From the NCBI RefSeq assembly GCF_004208415.1, contig NZ_CP035758.1, positions 2,542,001-2,606,000 on the forward strand: a stretch of 64,000 nt of DNA. The letters are read 5' to 3'. Both the position numbers and the translations under genes were made by a program. Origin of the DNA: Ktedonosporobacter rubrisoli. Lineage in GTDB: Bacteria > Chloroflexota > Ktedonobacteria > Ktedonobacterales > Ktedonobacteraceae. Of the stretch, positions 8,177-17,550 are shown piece by piece. A model generated the notes under the pieces. The model was not told the DNA's origin, did no database searches, and was given only the letters and a program-made list of their open reading frames with translations. Each line of letters begins with the position of its first letter. Positions within the stretch are counted from its first letter, which is position 1.

Positions 8177-9091
8177 TCAGACTAGCCTCATTAACTCTGC
8201 TGCTGGAGCTGTGCCAAGGGAGGTAAAAAGCTCGCGGGCTGGCTCATCTAGAGGGAGAAGAGCCATGATGCAGGGATACGTATGTGTGCAGACTGAGATG
8301 CGAATATGCTGGAGTTGAATTGGTTGCCAATCTTCTGTCAGGGCATTTCTGCTTAGAATCAGCTTTGATGGCGCGCCTTGCTTAGCAGGTAGCGCAGGCG
8401 TTCTATCCCAATACTGACGAATATCAGCGATTGCACAGAACTGTTCTACCAGCTCTTGATACCACGGTTCAAATTGGTAGAGACGGTTATTGTGCTTGAA
8501 GAGGTGAATACTGCGGGATACTCCGGCTTGCCAGACTAGTGTGGCCTCATCATTAAAGGTCGAGCGTTCGCGCATCGGCAGATCATGGCGGAAGAAGAAA
8601 GAGAAGACATGGCGTTGGGTGTGGGGAAGCGTGTTGAGTGGTGGCAACTCAAAAAGGCGCTGGAAGAGCTCATTGAAGGCTTCTACGTGCAAGCTATGTG
8701 TCACCAACATTGCTGGATAGGGAAGTGTGCACATAAGATGTCTTGCCTGCTCTAGTGCGAGTTGCAGAGCGTCCCCTTCTAATTCGAGATTTTCTGGAAG
8801 ATAGCGAGCGGCCAGGAGCAGGTTATTGCGCTGGGTGCTGCTGCATTCTAGATAATTGGCAATCCGCGTTAAGGTCTGGCGGCTCGGCATCCGCAGCGAG
8901 CGACCGACGAGCAAATTTTTATAGGTGGGACATGCTTCATCTGCTAACTCTTGTTGCGTAAAGCGCTTAAGGCGTGGAAGAGGACAATCCCGCACCTCTT
9001 CCTGTTTCTTGAGCCGTTGAACTTCGATCTCCTCAAGAAGATCACGCAGCACATCTGATCTCTTAGCAGGACTAGTCTCGCTCCGGGCCAT
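8177..9091 (-). CDS. HTH regulator with MmyB-like ligand domain
   Basis: This 304-residue protein has the same architecture as the regulator at 5541 but is a distant paralogue. Residues about 40-95 hold the HTH (LKRFTQQELADEACPTYKNLLVG, then PSRQTLTRIANYLECS), with an extended charged N-terminus that is probably coiled. The MmyB-like domain follows (PAMLVTHSLHVEAFNELFQRLF and VFSFFFRHDLPMRERS). An AGGAGAA ribosome binding site precedes ATG 9091. It is convergent with the broken exporter and monocistronic. A role in sensing a hydrophobic ligand is inferred from the family only. Confidence 0.8.
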   Translation of the reverse strand: MARSETSPAKRSDVLRDLLEEIEVQRLKKQEEVRDCPLPRLKRFTQQELADEACPTYKNLLVGRSLRMPSRQTLTRIANYLECSSTQRNNLLLAARYLPENLELEGDALQLALEQARHLMCTLPYPAMLVTHSLHVEAFNELFQRLFELPPLNTLPHTQRHVFSFFFRHDLPMRERSTFNDEATLVWQAGVSRSIHLFKHNNRLYQFEPWYQELVEQFCAIADIRQYWDRTPALPAKQGAPSKLILSRNALTEDWQPIQLQHIRISVCTHTYPCIMALLPLDEPARELFTSLGTAPAAELMRLV

Positions 9092-9327
9092 GCTTTTCTC
9101 CTATGCTCATGACTGAACAGGATCTCTCAGGAAGAGATGGTTTTATCTCTGTCAATCCAGGTGTAGATTTACACTTGGTACAACACGACTTCCCGCCTAT
9201 ACTATTTCCAGGAAGCATTATCTGAGCAATTGGGCCCATGCGCAACGTTCATGCTTGAAGATAATTCAGATCTGCCTTTACTCCTTAACGCAAGGAGACA
9301 AATACAAGAAGATAAGGAGTTTATCAT

Positions 9328-9948
9328 ATGGTGAGCGTAGGGACTATTACGCGAGTAGAGGTACAAGCAGGAAAAGAAGAGATGCTTGAAAGTGCGCTCC
9401 AGCAAGTCTTCTCTAGAGTTCAGCAAGAGCCTTACACGCCACTCTGGGTTGCCGTTCGCCGGAGCACTTCGTCATTTAGTGTATTAGATGCCTTCTCCAA
9501 TGAAGCTGACAGGCTCAGGCATCTTTCAGACGAGCAGCACAGGATACGGATAGAGAGAGTAAGGAGCTTGCTTGTGCAGCCACATACTACGGAAATGCTT
9601 CAGATACTTGGAGCCAAGCTTCCCGCTGCAGGAGCACAAAAAGCTGTGAGGGTCGGGTTTCTTGCACGCTTCGAGGCCAGACCTGGCAAAGAGGCCGAGA
9701 TTGAGCCGGGTCTCAAAGGCACGTTAGCCGCTGTCCAACAGTTGCCAGCTACAACGGCGTGGTTTGGCTTTCGTCTGGGTCCCTCGATCTTCGGCACTCT
9801 TGATCTTTTCCTCGATGAAGCCGGCAGGCTTGCCCATCGCCAGGCCCGTTGGTCGCGTATTCAAGAGATCGCATCCCAACTGTTTGTCGAGGGATCACTT
9901 GTCATAGAGGAAGTAGATGTTCTGCTGGCAAAACTTCCAGAATGCTAG
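9328..9948 (+). CDS. Tandem antibiotic biosynthesis monooxygenase (ABM) domain protein
   Basis: The 206 residues contain two copies of the ferredoxin-like ABM fold: copy 1 about residues 1-93 (VGTITRVEVQAGKEEMLESAL, then FSVLDAFSNEADRLRH) and copy 2 about 105-200 (VGFLARFEARPGKEAEIEPGL, then FGTLDLFLDEAGRLAH). ABM proteins usually act as homodimers of about 100 residues; a fused pair would supply both halves in one chain. The family includes cofactor-free quinone-forming monooxygenases, but many members are unassigned. A strong AAGGAG site precedes ATG 9328. Single-gene unit with a hairpin terminator at 10016. Confidence 0.82.
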   Translation: MVSVGTITRVEVQAGKEEMLESALQQVFSRVQQEPYTPLWVAVRRSTSSFSVLDAFSNEADRLRHLSDEQHRIRIERVRSLLVQPHTTEMLQILGAKLPAAGAQKAVRVGFLARFEARPGKEAEIEPGLKGTLAAVQQLPATTAWFGFRLGPSIFGTLDLFLDEAGRLAHRQARWSRIQEIASQLFVEGSLVIEEVDVLLAKLPEC

Positions 9949-10015
9949 GAAGGGTCCTCTGGGGAAATTCTGCTGAAGCTTCAAAATATGCTGCCCGTTG
10001 CTGATTCAGGCAGAA

Positions 10016-10051
10016 TGGTCCTCGCCAGAGCTACATGTTTGACGAGGACCA
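10016..10051 (+). terminator. Terminator after the tandem ABM gene
   Basis: TGGTCCTCG (10016-10024) and CGAGGACCA (10043-10051) are perfect 9-base arms with an 18-base loop, followed on the plus strand by TAGTTTTAG. It lies between convergent units. Confidence 0.6.
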
Positions 10052-10070
10052 TAGTTTTAGTATCTACCCT

Positions 10071-10706
10071 CTAGCAGTCGTCAGGCAAGCTTGGGGCAGC
10101 CCGCATGCCTATGTAAACACATTGAATGCCGGTCGAAAGTGTAGAAAATACGACGGGCATCCAGTCTTCACTGAAGGGACCGCTACCAGGCGCTGCGAAG
10201 ACAGTCTCCGAGACGGGCACGAGGTCCACTTCAAGAGGTGGGGAAAGATCTTTCATGCCATCAACGAACTCATAGATCAGGTGCGGTTTGCCATGGCGCT
10301 CACTGAAGGTGATGATAACGCCCTCACGCTTATAGGTACCAATGAAAGGCGTGATGTCCACCACAGGCGGTTGCGGGGCGGGCTTGAAATCCGGCGGCAT
10401 CGTAACCCCAGCCAATTCGGCAAGTAGCTCCCGGAAGAGCGTTACGTAGAGCTGACGAGCGCCTCCGCCATTGGTTAGCAAGACGAGAATCACCCCAGCC
10501 TGGGGCACCACACGCAGATATCCATACTGGCCGATTGTTGCACAGTCGTGGCCGAAGCCTGGAACCCCATCCCAGTCGTAGAGCCTCCAGCCCAGGCCCC
10601 AGCCATCAGAACTAACGGTCCATTTGTCCGGGGTATCGACCTCACAATGCTGCATGGCGGCAACTCCTGGGCAACATCCGGCTTCTCCAAATGCTCCTGC
10701 TGGCTA
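10071..10706 (-). pseudogene. C-terminal remnant of a beta-lactamase-family serine hydrolase
   Basis: The open frame, closed upstream by a TAG near 10707, encodes only the last third of a penicillin-binding/beta-lactamase-like hydrolase. Recognisable family sequence begins around TPDKWTVSSDGWGLGWRLYDW and continues through FGHDCATIGQYGYLRVVPQAG (the HxGxTxG-type block) and LLTNGG, then a lipocalin-like tail starting ITPFIGTYKREG. The N-terminal two thirds with the catalytic SxxK and YxN motifs are missing and are not found in neighbouring frames. It directly follows the intact serine hydrolase gene on the same strand, which suggests an old tandem pair with one member largely deleted. Confidence 0.75.
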
Positions 10707-10730
10707 GATAGGATGATGGATCTCCTCTTA

Positions 10731-11936
10731 TTAGTCGTCGATTGCCTGATAGGCAGCGTTCCCGAATGCAACATTTATTGGATCGCTGGAAGTAAAGGCA
10801 CACTGAGTCATCAGGATAATCGTCATATCCTCTTTGGGGTCAGAATACCAGGAAGTGCCCATACCACCATCCCAGCCATAGCGGCCCGGGACCGCTGAGA
10901 TATCGTCGCGTTTGGTGGCCACCGAGACGCCAAATCCCCAACCATGATTCTCGAAAAAACCGGGGACAAGGCTCGATAGCGCTTTCTGGGCAGGCGTAAG
11001 CTGGTCGGTTATCATGGTTTCAACTGAAAGCCTTGAAAGGATGCGCGAACCTTTATATTTGCCCTTTGAGCTGAGCATCTGGGCAAAGGCGAAATAGTCA
11101 TCGATGCTTGAAACCAACCCTCCGGCTCCCGAGGGAAAGGCCGGCGCTAGACTCCATTGGCTATTGGCTGCTGCGTCATAAGCAGTAAGCTCACCATTTA
11201 TTGGATCTTTCCAGTAGCAAGTTGCCAGGCGGTTAAGCGCTGCAGCTGGAACGCTAAAACCGGTATCCCGCATTTCGAGCGGTTCGAAGATACGCTCGCG
11301 TAAGAACGCCTCTAATGCCTGACCACTGGCGCGGGCAATCAGGACGCCGAGCACATCGGAGCCAGTGTTATACATCCACAGCTCGCCCGGCTGATGCATG
11401 AGGGGAAGTTGTCCAAAACGCCTCATCCACTCGTCGGGTGTGGGCATTGCTGCTGGCGCTGGCCATCCCATGCCGAGCTGTTGCGCGTTGGCCGCCTGGA
11501 GAATCGGATAGTTTTCCGCCGGCTCCATGATCATTCCAAAGCCCAGGCGGAAAGTGAGTAGGTCACGCACTGTAATCGAGCGTTTCGCTGGCACTGTTTC
11601 GTCCAGCGGTCCGTCTAGCCGCTTTAACACTCGCCGATTGGCCAGCTCGGGGAGGAGAGCCTCTACCGCTTCGTCTAGTTGTAGCTTACCTTCTTCCAGC
11701 AGAATCATAGTGGCTACGGCGATGATCGGCTTGCTCATTGAGGAGATGCGGAAGATGGTATCGTGCCGCATGGGAGCGCTAGCGCCGAAAGCTTGTGTGC
11801 CTATGGCCTCAAGATGAAGCTCACCGTGTCTGCTGACCAATGTTATGAGACCAGGCACTTGACCACGTTCAACATAACCGGCCATAATATTGTGCATGCG
11901 CGTCAGCCGTGCCTTTGACAATCCTCCTGCGTTCAT
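10731..11936 (-). CDS. Beta-lactamase-family serine hydrolase (class C / EstB-like)
   Basis: The 401-residue protein is full length for the family. The nucleophile motif SxxK is SMSKP (about residues 67-71, in FRISSMSKPIIAV), the second motif is YNTGSDVLG (Tyr-Asn, about 191-199), and the third block is WGFGVSVATK with DGGMGTSWYSDP (HxG replaced by DGG). Relatives hydrolyse esters or D-amino acid amides rather than beta-lactams. No signal peptide is visible, so it is probably cytoplasmic. A GGAGGA site precedes ATG 11936. The 298 bases upstream hold no recognisable gene. Confidence 0.88.
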   Translation of the reverse strand: MNAGGLSKARLTRMHNIMAGYVERGQVPGLITLVSRHGELHLEAIGTQAFGASAPMRHDTIFRISSMSKPIIAVATMILLEEGKLQLDEAVEALLPELANRRVLKRLDGPLDETVPAKRSITVRDLLTFRLGFGMIMEPAENYPILQAANAQQLGMGWPAPAAMPTPDEWMRRFGQLPLMHQPGELWMYNTGSDVLGVLIARASGQALEAFLRERIFEPLEMRDTGFSVPAAALNRLATCYWKDPINGELTAYDAAANSQWSLAPAFPSGAGGLVSSIDDYFAFAQMLSSKGKYKGSRILSRLSVETMITDQLTPAQKALSSLVPGFFENHGWGFGVSVATKRDDISAVPGRYGWDGGMGTSWYSDPKEDMTIILMTQCAFTSSDPINVAFGNAAYQAIDD

Positions 11937-12234
11937 TTCCAGTTTTCCTCCGATCCGCTTTGTCTAGTAATGTTAGTGGGAGTTCTCAATATTCTTTTTC
12001 CCTGGCTTACCGTATGGCGCGATTGGGCTTTTCTCTCAGAGATAGCGTAAGCAGTTCATACACCTATTCTTTCTTGAGCTATAGTTGTCGGACGCCATCG
12101 AGCGCAAGCCTGGCAAGCTTATCGGGTTTGCTATGTCAGGAAGAGAGTGGCCGCGACTTGCCTTCTTACTCTCTTCCCGAACGCATACCTGATTGCTCAG
12201 CCCTTATGTTTACAGAGCCTTGTGAGACCCCAAA

Positions 12235-12741
12235 TTAGAACTTGTGACGTGTGTGGCTAAAGCGGCCTTTGGCGAAGGCGAGGACCTTGGTAGGCGTAAC
12301 CGAGAATACTTGAGCCGCGCCGCCATCGGGATGGTGAAAGCTGCCGTCGTGTGCCGCAAATTGCCATCGTCCATCCCATTTTTTTGCCCAGGCCTGGGCG
12401 AGGCGTTTGAGGGTGCTGTCGTCGGTGCATGGAACAGCGTCACCCTCAACCACGATGTCTAGCCCATCTTGCCACTGATTACAACCTGTAGTCAAGATAA
12501 CGTGTGGGTTATTGCGCAGATTTAAAGCTTTCTGTTCCGCGGCACCTGTAGTAAAGTGGATAGCTCCGTCCAGCCATACCGCAACAAGCGGAGTGACATG
12601 GGGCCTGCCATCGGCTCGCACTGTCGAGATCCAGAACAGTTCGGCCTCCTCCAGTACGCGGCGCGTCTCTTCCCAGTTCGTGGCGACTGCATCAGAATCG
12701 CTGAAGCGCGCATCGAGACGGGTAACTGGCTCATTCATCAT
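12235..12741 (-). CDS. Pyridoxamine 5'-phosphate oxidase-fold (PPOX) flavoprotein
   Basis: Start set at ATG 12741 (MMNEPVTRLDARF, 168 residues) because AAAGGAG lies just upstream; the frame opens earlier at 12795. The split-barrel fold is recognisable from FWISTVRADGRPHVTPLVAVWLDGAIHFTTG, then RNNPHVILTTG and DIVVEGDAV. Members bind FMN or F420 and reduce or oxidise small substrates; which cofactor applies cannot be told here. The C-terminal FSVTPTKVLAFAKGRFS is typical of the PPOX group in actinobacteria and Chloroflexota. Single gene, no neighbour linked by operon. Confidence 0.87.
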   Translation of the reverse strand: MMNEPVTRLDARFSDSDAVATNWEETRRVLEEAELFWISTVRADGRPHVTPLVAVWLDGAIHFTTGAAEQKALNLRNNPHVILTTGCNQWQDGLDIVVEGDAVPCTDDSTLKRLAQAWAKKWDGRWQFAAHDGSFHHPDGGAAQVFSVTPTKVLAFAKGRFSHTRHKF

Positions 12742-12981
12742 GAGAACTCCTTTCAAGCTCAGACAGTAGGAAATCGAATAATACGCTGAGAGCATATCAC
12801 CTGGATCTCAGAAAATCTTCTTCTCCCTTGCGCATAATAAACTTCCTCGCTTACTATGAAATGGGAAGATGTCCATAGTGTTGCCCGACAGATGCGCCTT
12901 GGCAAGGGGTCCACTCGCTCTACTGGAAGTTTTCTTGTGGTAGAATAACGAGAAACTTGCAGTGTTGAGTACTGCAAGAGG

Positions 12982-13045
12982 AAAAAGCTCACCTTTCCCA
13001 TATATAAATTATTTTCTTGTGGCTAAAGAGATGGGGAGGGTGAGC
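12982..13045 (-). terminator. Intrinsic terminator of the ABC1 kinase gene
   Basis: Arms 12987-13001 and 13031-13045 pair at 13 of 15 positions with a 29-base loop; on the minus strand the stem is followed by TTTTT (12986-12982). It lies 64 bases after the stop at 13109. Confidence 0.8.
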
Positions 13046-13108
13046 CTTATGTCTTTGCTCTGTTAGGAGGAGCGCAAAGGTGCGCTGCAGCAAACTGTGA
13101 AGCCGTTG

Positions 13109-15082
13109 CTAGTCCTTTCGCTGAGATACTTGATCGCGGGCGGTAATGGCTATTACGCGCATCAGAAGGATAGCTCCCACAAACATGCAGATCCCGCCAA
13201 GCACTTGAAAAAGAGAGACGCCGAAGAGATTTGATACTCCTCCTTGCATCTTGAATAAGAAGATGCCAACAATCCCTAATGTGGCGCTCAGAAATGCCTG
13301 GACCAGGTTGCTCACCAGGGAGCGCACAAAAACTAGCTCCTCTTCGTGGCCAAAGAGGCGTGTCCGGGTCGTCAGCGTGCCTTTTTCTAGCGCAGCAGTA
13401 ATGCGATCCAATCTGCGTGGCAGCCGATGCAAGGTAGGTAGGAGGAAGAAGATTTCACTCATCAATTGCCTGGTCAGGGAAGCTGGCTTGATTTCCTCCT
13501 GCAAGAACTGTGGGGCGAGCTTCATCGCCTCTTCTACCAGGGAAAAGCTTGGATCAAGCAGCGTTAGTGTGCCTTCCAGGGTCACAAGAGAGCGGAAGAC
13601 ACCGGCTACTACAGGTGGAAAAGCCAGCTGGTACTGTTGCAGAAGCTCAAAAAGGGCTGTGAAGACGCGAGCATCAAGAGGCATATGGGCTCCCAGCCGT
13701 TGGACCAGAAACTGAGCCAGAGCCCTTTCCAGGCGCTCCTCGTCAAGGTTGATAGGTGCCTCCGTGATATCGAGCAGGGCCTGGGTCAGGATGCGACTCT
13801 CCTTAAGCTGAATAGCGAACAACATAGAGCGTAAAGCCGACTGCTGTAAGGGATCAAGGCGGCCAACCGAGCCCAGATCGATAAGTCCGAGTTTCCCTGT
13901 TCGTAAAATTAAAATGTTGCCAGGATGAGGATCTGCGTGAAAGATACCGTGCTGCAAAACCTGTCTTAGAAAGCATTCAAGCAATGTCCTGGCAAGCGCC
14001 TTGCGCTCCACCCCAAGCTCTTCGATGAGCTGGTCTGCCTTGCGAATGTTGAGCCCATCTAGCCATTCCATGGCCAGCGTACGCTCAGTCGAAAGCTCTG
14101 TATAGACTCTGGGAACTACTATCTCAGGCATATCTTTCAATGCGTCTGCCATAGCCTTGAGATTGCGGGCCTCCACGCGAAAGTCAAGTTCTTCTTCAAG
14201 GTTCTCGGCAAAGCCATGGGCAAGTTCAGAGACATGCATCTGTCTGCCCCAGGACGTGCGAACCTCTAGCGTTTGAGCCACCTGGAAGAGAATATCGATA
14301 TCGCGTTCGACCAGGGTTTGTATGCCTGGTCGCTGCACTTTCAATACCACCTGCTCTCCCGAGCTTAACTTGGCATGATAGACCTGAGCTATTGAAGCTG
14401 CTGCCATAGGATCGGAATCTATATGGGCAATAGAGCTTTGTAGCATAGGGCCTAACTCTTCTTCGAGCAGTTGCATAATCTGGCCATGCGAGGCCGGTTC
14501 CACCCTATCCTGAAGTTGGGAAAGTTCTTTAATCATCTCAGCAGGTAATAGATCAGGGCGAGTAGAGAGTACCTGGCCCATTTTGACAAAGACGCCACCA
14601 GCCTCCTGTAAGGTTTTTCTGAAGCTCACAGCCAGTTTTGAGGTGCGAACAGGCTGCGTGGGAGTAGAGCTACTAAAGTAGGAAGAGAGCCCATTGCGCG
14701 CAATGATGCTGGCGATCTGCATATACCTGCGCATACGGGCAAAACGGAGCTTGATAGCGCGCAAGGGATGGGGCGGTTTCATTAACTGGCCCTGGAGATG
14801 GATGAGAGATCCAGGTCTGATCAGCAATTCTCCCAGGACCATGAAGGCCATAGTGGTGAGCAACGGAAAAATCAGGAAGCCAAGAGAAGTGATGGTTGCG
14901 CTAAGTCCATTTCCTGCGCGAAATCCGATCATCGCCAGTGCCGTGCCACAGCTCAGGCCAAACACAGCTGTGAGAAGGCCACGCAAAAATGTGATGCGTA
15001 GGCCTAACAGCCTTCCCCCCAGAAATATAAGTATGATAATAGCCAGGATCGGAGTGAAAGCACTCAAAGTAATGTCATACAT
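13109..15082 (-). CDS. ABC1/UbiB (AarF) atypical kinase family protein
   Basis: Start placed at ATG 15082 (MYDITLSAF, 657 residues), since GAGGAAGG lies a few bases upstream and is inside the longer frame from 15106. N-terminal hydrophobic segments (about residues 5-90) anchor it in the membrane. Kinase hallmarks follow: the KxGQ motif FVKMGQVLSTRPDLLP, the alanine-rich loop MAAASIAQVYHA, the ATP lysine in VVLKVQRPG, the catalytic loop GIFHADPHPGNI and the metal-binding GLIDLGSVG. Two more hydrophobic segments lie at the C-terminus. Family members support quinone or lipid metabolism; no quinone genes are adjacent. It is transcribed alone and ends in a strong terminator. Confidence 0.92.
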   Translation of the reverse strand: MYDITLSAFTPILAIIILIFLGGRLLGLRITFLRGLLTAVFGLSCGTALAMIGFRAGNGLSATITSLGFLIFPLLTTMAFMVLGELLIRPGSLIHLQGQLMKPPHPLRAIKLRFARMRRYMQIASIIARNGLSSYFSSSTPTQPVRTSKLAVSFRKTLQEAGGVFVKMGQVLSTRPDLLPAEMIKELSQLQDRVEPASHGQIMQLLEEELGPMLQSSIAHIDSDPMAAASIAQVYHAKLSSGEQVVLKVQRPGIQTLVERDIDILFQVAQTLEVRTSWGRQMHVSELAHGFAENLEEELDFRVEARNLKAMADALKDMPEIVVPRVYTELSTERTLAMEWLDGLNIRKADQLIEELGVERKALARTLLECFLRQVLQHGIFHADPHPGNILILRTGKLGLIDLGSVGRLDPLQQSALRSMLFAIQLKESRILTQALLDITEAPINLDEERLERALAQFLVQRLGAHMPLDARVFTALFELLQQYQLAFPPVVAGVFRSLVTLEGTLTLLDPSFSLVEEAMKLAPQFLQEEIKPASLTRQLMSEIFFLLPTLHRLPRRLDRITAALEKGTLTTRTRLFGHEEELVFVRSLVSNLVQAFLSATLGIVGIFLFKMQGGVSNLFGVSLFQVLGGICMFVGAILLMRVIAITARDQVSQRKD

Positions 15083-15106
15083 TTTTAGACCTTCCTCTAT
15101 GTCCAT

Positions 15107-15763
15107 TTAATAGATTGTTTTATACTATATAATAATATGGCTTTCGACGTTCCCAGGGTCTCTGAATCTTTCTCGTCTCTATGCCAGCCAGCGTTGCGCG
15201 ATGGTATAACCTCCCCTTGTTAAGGTCTTGCAGCTTGATGAGAGACGAGGCGCCAACGTTATCGGCAAGCTGATATTCCCGGCAGAGCCTATCACAAAGT
15301 GATATGTTCAAAGGCTTCATGCAAAGCGGATGGTTTATGTGCCTGAGAGCACCATCAGGAGTGAAAACTGGAGCAATCATATAGCTGCTGGCTATCGTCC
15401 TGGGAAGAAGGAACATGTGAGGCTGGTTCGCCATTTAGGCGATGGGCCAATGCTGCAATGAGCGGCAACCCAATCAGAAGATATCTCGCTTTGCTGCATA
15501 AAGCCTCTCTCTGTGTTCGGAGAGAGCAAGAAGAAGCGTATCGTACTATTGTGGATCAAAGCGGGTAGATCTTTGGGTGTGAGGATTGCATAGTTTCCAT
15601 CAAACCCTCCTAAAAGCCATGATTGGCTTATTTGTCGTGAGAATAAGCGCGATTGCCTGCCCGCGCTCTTCTCCGCGGTAGCAAGGGATGTGCCGCCGGA
15701 AAGAATGTTACGTAGTTAGCGAAATGCCTTTCGGTCTCATCTTCGGCGGCCAGAATACCTTCG
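15107..15763. other. 657-base gap with possible decayed coding sequence
   Basis: No intact gene is recognised. On the minus strand from about 15690 to 15400 one frame stays open for about 95 codons without a good start. Overlapping it, AGGAGGG precedes an ATG at about 15619 whose frame stops after 14 codons; beyond the stop that frame reads as plausible hydrophobic protein again (LLIGLPLIAALAHRL). This may be a frameshifted small membrane protein. A 7-bp hairpin (15505-15511 with 15520-15526) also lies here. Confidence 0.25.
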
Positions 15764-16144
15764 TTACTGATGAGCTGGCATTTCTTGCAATGTCCACGAG
15801 TTGCCATCAGGATCGCTAAAGTGGACATACTTTATGCCCCCTAGATCATCAACCTTGCTCACTTCAACACCCCTGCTCGCCAGCGCTTCACGAGCTTTGT
15901 GGATGTCTGCTACGACCAGATGCAGCCCCTTAATCGTGCCTGGCCGCGTTTCAGAAATTTCGCCCATACCAGTTCCAATGACGATTGAACAAGCCGATCC
16001 GGGTGGTGTGAGTTGGACTACTCTCATGCCATTCCCCGGCTGTACATCATGGTCTGCGTGAAACCCCACCTTCTCCACGTAAAATGCCTTGGCACGATCG
16101 ACATCAGAGACCGGGACTGGCACCAATTCAAGTTTCATATCCAT
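15764..16144 (-). CDS. VOC superfamily (glyoxalase-like) protein
   Basis: This 126-residue protein has the paired beta-alpha-beta-beta-beta layout of the vicinal oxygen chelate fold. Half 1 is LELVPVPVSDVDRAKAFYVEKVGF; half 2 is GLHLVVADIHKAREALASRGVEVSKV, closing with YVHFSDPDGNSWTLQE, where the Glu-containing last strand usually supplies a metal ligand. The exact activity (glyoxalase, dioxygenase, resistance protein) is not determinable. AAAGGAG lies about 12 bases before ATG 16144. Single gene; a perfect 11-bp hairpin lies upstream. Confidence 0.88.
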   Translation of the reverse strand: MDMKLELVPVPVSDVDRAKAFYVEKVGFHADHDVQPGNGMRVVQLTPPGSACSIVIGTGMGEISETRPGTIKGLHLVVADIHKAREALASRGVEVSKVDDLGGIKYVHFSDPDGNSWTLQEMPAHQ

Positions 16145-16209
16145 CTGTATTCATGCTCCTTTGCGCTCATCTTATAGCATATTCAGCATAAAAAGATGCT
16201 GATCCAGGT

Positions 16210-16250
16210 AACCTGATAGCCTCAGTTTCTGCGTTCCGAGCTATCAGGTT
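16210..16250 (-). terminator. Perfect 11-bp hairpin, U-less
   Basis: AACCTGATAGC (16210-16220) pairs with GCTATCAGGTT (16240-16250) around a 19-base loop. No U-tract follows. It lies between two minus-strand genes, downstream of the 120-residue protein gene, and may end its mRNA. Confidence 0.45.
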
Positions 16251-16426
16251 TGGTGAGAGCTATACTATCTCAAGTACAAGGAGGCTGTCTTGTATCAAAT
16301 GGCAAGTACCTTGGGCAAGCTGATGATGTGAGCAGGCGTATACCTGATAAATTGCTTCGGCGATCTGCTCAGATAAAGATATTTCTTTTTTTCAGGAGAC
16401 AGATCGCCACATCGATTTCTATAAAG

Positions 16427-16789
16427 TCATGGCTGAACTTCTAGATGGCCGCTTCCATTGAGCGTTGCTAAATCAATATCAGCTACGCAACGCACCGGAA
16501 TATAGTCAAGTATCAATGTGCCTTCGACGTGCGCTATTCCATGCATCTGGGCGAAGTTGGCCCGGCTCAGGTCTGTGGTTTCCTTATCAATACACACGTC
16601 GAGATCAGTTCCTCCACGCGTGTCAGTAAATTTGATAAATACATATTCCATGCCTGTGACACGTTTTTGAAACTCTGCTAGCGACGGGATGGGGCCTCCG
16701 ACAGTGACTGGATGCTCGCCGAGGGCGAGGCGCGCTACAAGCTCTTCCAACTCTGGCTTCCTTTCGATCTTTTGTATTTGTGAGTGCAC
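16427..16789 (-). CDS. Conserved hypothetical protein, 120 residues
   Basis: I recognise no enzyme family. The chain starts at a GTG (16789) with a weak ribosome site, so the start may be slightly wrong. It has a helical N-terminus (LEELVARLALGEHPVTVGGPIPS), then a regular alternation of strands: MEYVFIKFTDTRGGTDLDVCID, AHVEGTLILDYIPVRCVADIDL and a C-terminal NGSGHLEV. The FTDTRGGT segment and the even hydrophobic spacing suggest a small beta-rich domain. No membrane segment or cysteine pair. Neighbours (a VOC gene and an ATP-grasp gene) give no functional hint. Confidence 0.6.
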   Translation of the reverse strand: MHSQIQKIERKPELEELVARLALGEHPVTVGGPIPSLAEFQKRVTGMEYVFIKFTDTRGGTDLDVCIDKETTDLSRANFAQMHGIAHVEGTLILDYIPVRCVADIDLATLNGSGHLEVQP

Positions 16790-17550
16790 GATAATATCTC
16801 TAATTCCTTGTGATTTACCTGGAGATCTATATACAGCCCTAATCTGCTAGGGGCTATCGCGCCAACTTCAGATAAGGGGACGAGATAGGCAAATCCCGCT
16901 TAGCAGTGCGCTATAACAATAAGAGAGAGAGGCCCGGCAAGGACGAGGCCAGCGGATGCTGCGGCATAAAAAGCCCGCGCGTATGCATTTTAGATGGCAG
17001 GCTCTCCATGATTGTGGTGCCAGAATGGCATGGAGGGGAAATAGTTTTCTCGATGGCTACAGTCATACGAACTCCTAATATTATGAGCGGCGTAACAAAA
17101 AAGGTTAAAGTTGTAAAATGCATATTACTATATTTAGATGAAGACAAGATGAAAAACATAGCGGATAATGCGATATTGTGGTAAATGAGTTTGAGGTGTG
17201 ATTTAAAGATATGTGCTATGTGGTAACAATAGCACATTAATACTATGAGATAAAGTGAATATTTCACTAATTCGTAGCGAGCTGTCGCGCCTTGTATGCT
17301 ATCAGCTTTTACTGATATAAGAAAACAGAGGGCTTTGTCCTTCACCTGGGGCCCGGAGATGCCAGCGTCAGGCGGCGTAACAAGCAGCATTGGAAAGCCC
17401 TGTAAGAAAACAGGAGATATCTTGAAAAATGAGGAGACAAGAGTATAATATTGGAAAAGGTAGGACAATTGATAAGCAACATTATAAGCAACTTTTGCCG
17501 AAATAATGTCAAGAGAAAATATAGTATGAGACGTAATAGAGGAGGATGCG
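16790..17550. other. 761-base gene-free stretch
   Basis: No convincing gene on either strand. A 185-codon minus-strand frame (16911-17468) spans it, but it has no family resemblance and an erratic composition. The part from about 17080 to 17500 is distinctly A+T-rich compared with its surroundings. A good ribosome binding site (GGAGGA) for the ATP-grasp gene lies at its right end. Confidence 0.5.

Noticed and set aside
16911..17468. 185-codon minus-strand frame in the A+T-rich gap
   Set aside because: No family resemblance, erratic composition with mixed hydrophobic patches, and no ribosome site; likely chance in a stop-poor A+T-rich region.
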